From Blumeriella jaapii (taxonomy: Eukaryota; Ascomycota; Leotiomycetes; Helotiales; Drepanopezizaceae): DNA of 64,000 nucleotides. Numbering within the stretch: position 1 is the stretch's first letter; each line of letters begins with the position of its first letter. Where the stretch lies: assembly GCA_009599575.1 (NCBI GenBank), contig VWND01000019.1:186001-250000 (forward strand), given 5' to 3'. Shown in pieces: positions 59,928-64,000 of the stretch. The notes beneath the pieces were generated by a model, which worked only from the letters and a program-made list of their open reading frames with translations, was not told the DNA's origin and ran no database searches. The translations under genes and the position numbers were made by a program.

Positions 59928-62802
59928 GTTGATGGATAGATGAAGACTGAGTAGAGACTAGTTCTGTGAAGGCGTTGGTTGGTGGTAGTGTGGTATTGTT
60001 GTTGTTGTTGTTGTTGTTGGATGGAATGATGCGAAGACTGATGCTGAGTTCGATTCGGTCGGGGAGGCCAGCCTCTATATATACTGGTGTTGAACGTCTG
60101 TGAAGGCCTGAGATGAAGATATCCGAGTTTCAATTGATCCGGGAGGTGCATGCGTGCATAAGACAGGTGGATTGCGTCGCCGAGAGCTTTGAGTTCCCAT
60201 GAAACTCAGCGATGCTCGGCTTCGTAATCGCTCTTTCGGTGCGGGTGAAGCCTGACTCGGAAAGGCAGGAAGCTCGAAACCGCCACGAGAGTGAAGAAGA
60301 CCACACGTAGTATTTCGACGACGACAGTGGCACGTTGAAACAGCGGGGTCGACTGAGGAGGGGTCCTTCACGCGGAGCTTGAGTGATCCGGACCACCCAG
60401 ACCGAGTCAAGAAGGATCGCCAAGTACAGCATCTGTACGGGCCTTGGCCCTGAGCGTGGCCCTGGGCGTGCAGCATTGCGGTGAAAGAAAGTCAAATCCG
60501 CGAAGGGCTCTTGAACATCAGCTTCCCAAAAGTCCGAATTGCATACCATTTGCAGATTTGCAGATTTGCAGTTCTTCCACCCGAGAGGACGATGCTCTTC
60601 GAAATGGCCATGCCGCACCGACGAAGGGCGCCGAGAACTAGGATGCTCCTGGGCGATTCCGAAGCCAGGGGCCGAACTTGGGGCATTGTCGTCACGGACT
60701 GTCTAGCCGAGAAAGCATCGCTTTCTCGAGGCAGAAAAGCAACTCCTGAGAGTCAGTACAGTAGTACGTGTAGACTATCTTGCAACGTTTCACCCACAGA
60801 CTAACTACACAGATATAGCATGAATAGCTTAGATTGTGATGCAGATAACGGCGGCAAGAGTTCCTGGAGGCGTCGTCACATTCCCGGGCGTTGCATCTGT
60901 GTACGCACTAGGTTTGAAGGTCTCAATACGGCCATGTCGTCGTCTTGTCAAGTCTTGTCTGGGTGGAGGCTATCGTGTGTGTTTACTGTGTATTGTGTAC
61001 GTTGCAAGCGAACCGAGGGGCTAGTCCTTAAGTACTACAGCACTGCGCAACAGCCTTGGCGCCACACGTGATTTAAGCGCGCTCTTTCCAGTCCATTTCC
61101 AGACTTCGGTAGAGCGCTACCGTGACTGGTCGTTTGTTGTTTGTTGATCGTGTGTTGTAGGCTTCCGAGCCAGCATCTTTCCTCCCTGGCCACGTAAACA
61201 CAGCCCCTGATGGGTATCAACAAGCTTTCCAAGGGTTTTAGCCGAGGGTTAGTGCCCCAGCGACCCTCCGAGCACCCCTCAAGGAACTCGGATGATGCGA
61301 TATCCCGTGTTGATGACTTACTGCTCCGCATGCTCTCACGATCTATTGGGGATGGGATGTGAACGTAGCCCTGGTCTCATTACTGCATCACAAGAGAGCC
61401 GAAGGCGATCGCGACAAGGACTTCGGCCAGGGGTGGGACTCGTTCGACATTCGTCTCCACCAACCATGTCCGTTGTCAAATGATAACACGTCTGAAGCAC
61501 GTCTACAGTACAGTCTATGTGTACAGAGTACAGTAGATCCGCGATGTACTCTGTCAGGATATTCGAGCTACGGATACCTTGTTGGAATCCTTATTTCCCG
61601 GAAACGATAGGGCTATATCTGGTGAGAACTTCACTCAATGTGAGAACCCCTTGGCTACATCCTTATCTGTGTCTGCAGATGCTGTATCCTCGTGTCGAGA
61701 CTTTACTTTGGTCTGATTTCAAACAGATGGGTTGGCTTGAATGTCAAGCGCATGCTCGACAGTAGTCTTCGCTACGCCAGATAAATCCTGTGCCTCGATA
61801 TCAATCGAGCATGATGGTGTGTGCTTGGCGCCCAAGATATCATTCCACTTTATTTGGCAAGACAGACATCAGTGCTCCGCCATGCTTGACGCAGAATAAA
61901 TATAATCGTTATGTGCAGTTTTGCATATAGCTTCTCACTTCGACGCAGCTTTCAATGTTCCGTGAATTGATTTGCCAAATAGTAATCCCCGATTCCAATT
62001 TGGAAATCGCGTTGTTTACATTTCGGGACCACGTATCTGGAGATTGTAGATTCAGCTTGCTCGATCACGATGTCCATCTCAATTTCATCGTGTCGACGTT
62101 ACAAACCGCACTTTTCTGATCAAACCTGGGGACCCGTTTTACTTTTTTCCCGCGTTTTCGGACCGCGAGACTGGAGCAAGCCATCACGAGCAAACCGTTC
62201 TAGCTCTGACTTTCTCCCAGGATACATTCCGTTCAGCCTTTTGCGTTGCGCGGCCTGTAGCGTAGCCTGTGGCGTGGCTGAGGTACGCGGCTTATACTCC
62301 GGACACAAAAAGCAGCGAGTGGGCTCCGGCCGAATCGAAAGATTGAGGCATGGAAAATCAATGATCTTCCATATTTGAGGCATAGAAGAGATGCTTCGGC
62401 AACACCCTTCTCCCCCCCCTCCGGCGCCCCCGGACCCCGGACATCTCCCCCCACGGCTTTGACAACGATGTGCAGAGGTTTCTGAGATCTGATCGTACAC
62501 GTATCCATCTTTATCTGTAGCTCGGCGTGTTTTGTAAAGATTTAAGGGGCACAGACTCTCGGATGGGCCTCGCCAGCTCGCTCAACCCGAAGTCAACAAA
62601 CGAGGCGGGGACGAATTCCGCCACGGGCAAACAAGCGAGATGCCCGAACGTTGACCAACGTGCCGTAGGAAATGGCGTGCGATACTGCTATCGATGTCTT
62701 TGTCTTCGGCATATAATATCAGTGATATGGGATCAAATCAGATCAAAAAGATCGAAGACGTAAAATGGTGGCATGTAAGTCACGTGATGGTTTTTGCTAC
62801 CA

Positions 62803-62830
62803 ATTTTTTTTTTTTTTTTTTTTTTTTTTT
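62803..62830. repeat. Poly-T run
   Basis: About 28 consecutive T, possibly the tail of a retroposed sequence, but no source was recognised. Confidence 0.6.
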
Positions 62831-63069
62831 AGAGCTGCCGGTTCAAACAGGTGCTTCTTTGCATTAACCACGAAGCAACCAAAGCAAAGATTCAAACAAT
62901 TGAATGCGATTTCGAAACCCTTGAAGTAAAAAGAGTTTAGTGATAATCAACAGAACGAGTTTCCAATAATAACGACTTCTGACAGTAAGGTATTAAGATA
63001 AAGCTTCGGCGTTCTGAAATCCGGTCGTTTTGAGCTTTAAAGTCGTTATCGTCGTCGTTGTTTTCAGAT

Positions 63070-63110
63070 ATCATCGTCGTCGTCGTCGTCGTTGTCGTTG
63101 TCGATATCCT
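63070..63110. repeat. (CGT)n microsatellite
   Basis: About 13 CGT/TGT triplets, like that at 49,383. Confidence 0.8.
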
Positions 63111-64000
63111 CGTTATCCTTATCCTTGTCCTCGTCGGCTCGAGCAGTGCCACGTTCACTTACCATTCAGCCGAGCGATCTGATTATTACTTCTCCGAACA
63201 ACTTCTGCTTTAATTTTTGGTCAGACTAATTCTCCACGGCCAAACGACCTCTGCTAGGACGTAAATCCCGAAAACCCGGAATCTCTGTCCGCTTATTGGT
63301 CTCGAGCACAAGCGGCATACTGTTATTTGGGCTTCAGCCTATCCATTATGTTTTTTTTTAATTATGCCCTATTAAACCTCTGAACTTTTGATCATTACAA
63401 CTCTTGTACAACGATTATGCAGAAGAATTATGATTTCGTGCTGTGATATGTATTAGTTGCGAACTGTCTTGAAAGACGTGTGTATAGAAACACCCCTGCG
63501 AGACGCCGATACCATCCACGAGCATTTGAACGCATTATACACCGCAGCCACCCTAGAGTCTATACCTTTCGAACGTCAGATAATATCACTATTGCCATTT
63601 CCACGCAGAAAATAGTCCCAGCTCTATTCACACGCTCATCGATCGGTACTGTGCAGCACCAACACCTAACCAGGCAGCTGGTTCTGCCCATCTCCCAGGC
63701 ATGACATATCTTTTGCCAGCGACTGTCCCTTTCCTTTCCAAAACACTTTGATTCCCATATTCCCCTCTTCCACAACACAGTTTTTCGCTCACTTCGACCC
63801 GTATCACACAAGCCGTGAGATCAAAACAGCCACGGTCCGATTCAAGCCAAGCATTTGGGTCCTCTGCCATCCATGTATTCGTTGTTTTGAGGTTGCGCAG
63901 TTTCTGTCCCTTTAGACGTTAAATAACATTCTTATTATTATTGTCAACTCTTTGCCCTACAACTAACCCAACAGCTTCTGTCCACGGGTCAAGACCGAAG

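Larger units (their letters stand above)
59928..64000. other. Intergenic region, no gene supported
   Basis: Promoter of the ABM-like gene, with a (GTT)n run at about 59,995-60,019, then 4 kb with only short unrelated frames. Contains a poly-T run of about 28 at 62,803-62,830, a GTC/GTT microsatellite near 63,070-63,110 and a TCACGTGA site near 62,775. No RNA gene recognised. Confidence 0.5.

Noticed and set aside
62803..62850. tRNA-like or retroposed element next to the poly-T run
   Set aside because: GGTTCAAAC resembles a B box, but no cloverleaf or A box could be built around it.

Overview
The window is nuclear DNA of a filamentous ascomycete (Pezizomycotina type). Evidence: short GT-AG introns of about 50-180 bp with CTAAC/CTGAC-like branch sites, fungal gene families (DASH Spc19, a C2HC + Zn2Cys6 regulator, siroheme-pathway MET1, GH26 with CBM35, a resveratrol/lignostilbene-type carotenoid oxygenase), and a sharp split into an AT-rich transposon block and a GC-balanced gene block. 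No bacterial or viral host signature was seen. The species cannot be named from the sequence alone.

Block 1 (1 to about 25,290) is AT-rich and consists of LTR retrotransposons ruined by repeat-induced point mutation (RIP). In-frame stops sit where CAA, CAG or CGA codons are expected, and CpG is kept while CpA is scarce. Three layers can be read. (i) A full-length 11.3-kb Ty3/gypsy element, 'A', lies at 1416-12,683 and codes on the minus strand. It has 267-bp LTRs, then gag, protease, RT/RNase H and integrase, followed by a long extra coding region after integrase. It is inserted, inverted, into a second copy of the same family (1-1415 plus 12,684-15,207, plus strand). (ii) That outer A copy sits in the tail of a chromovirus-like element 'B', whose chromodomain tail and 266-bp LTR occur at 15,208-15,996 and again at about 24,420-25,289. 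(iii) Between these lie a different Ty3/gypsy element 'C' (about 15,997-20,030, plus strand), an A-rich stretch, an LTR-like patch, and a minus-strand gag/protease remnant 'D'.

Block 2 (25,290-64,000) holds the genes, mostly intron-bearing, with exon joins inferred from splice signals and frame. From left to right they are: a secreted two-CBM35 GH26 mannanase (-); DASH subunit Spc19 (+); an array of seven ~170-bp tandem repeats; uroporphyrin-III methyltransferase MET1 (-); a carotenoid cleavage oxygenase (-) with a C2HC/Zn2Cys6 transcription factor just upstream (-); a long sparse interval (38.9-44.4 kb) with a possible small Cys-rich gene and a palindromic repeat cluster; a six-exon arylsulfatase (+); a broken GNAT acetyltransferase with a large CAACAG expansion; a Gemin2/SIP1-like snRNP assembly factor (-) head-to-head with an F-box-like protein (+); a zinc-knuckle protein (-); a probable unresolved spliced gene near 53.3-53.95 kb; a ~1,145-aa protein with several Cys clusters (+); and a ~200-aa ABM-like protein (-). 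The last 4 kb has no gene I can support.

Functional links are modest. The regulator beside the carotenoid oxygenase may control it. The mannanase and sulfatase are both secreted hydrolases for polysaccharide or sulfate-ester substrates. MET1 supplies siroheme for sulfite and nitrite reduction. The rest are dispersed housekeeping genes. The most unusual material is in the retrotransposon block (self-nesting, the extra 3' coding region, and four copies of an in-frame 33-bp palindromic module) and in the repeat structures of the gene block.
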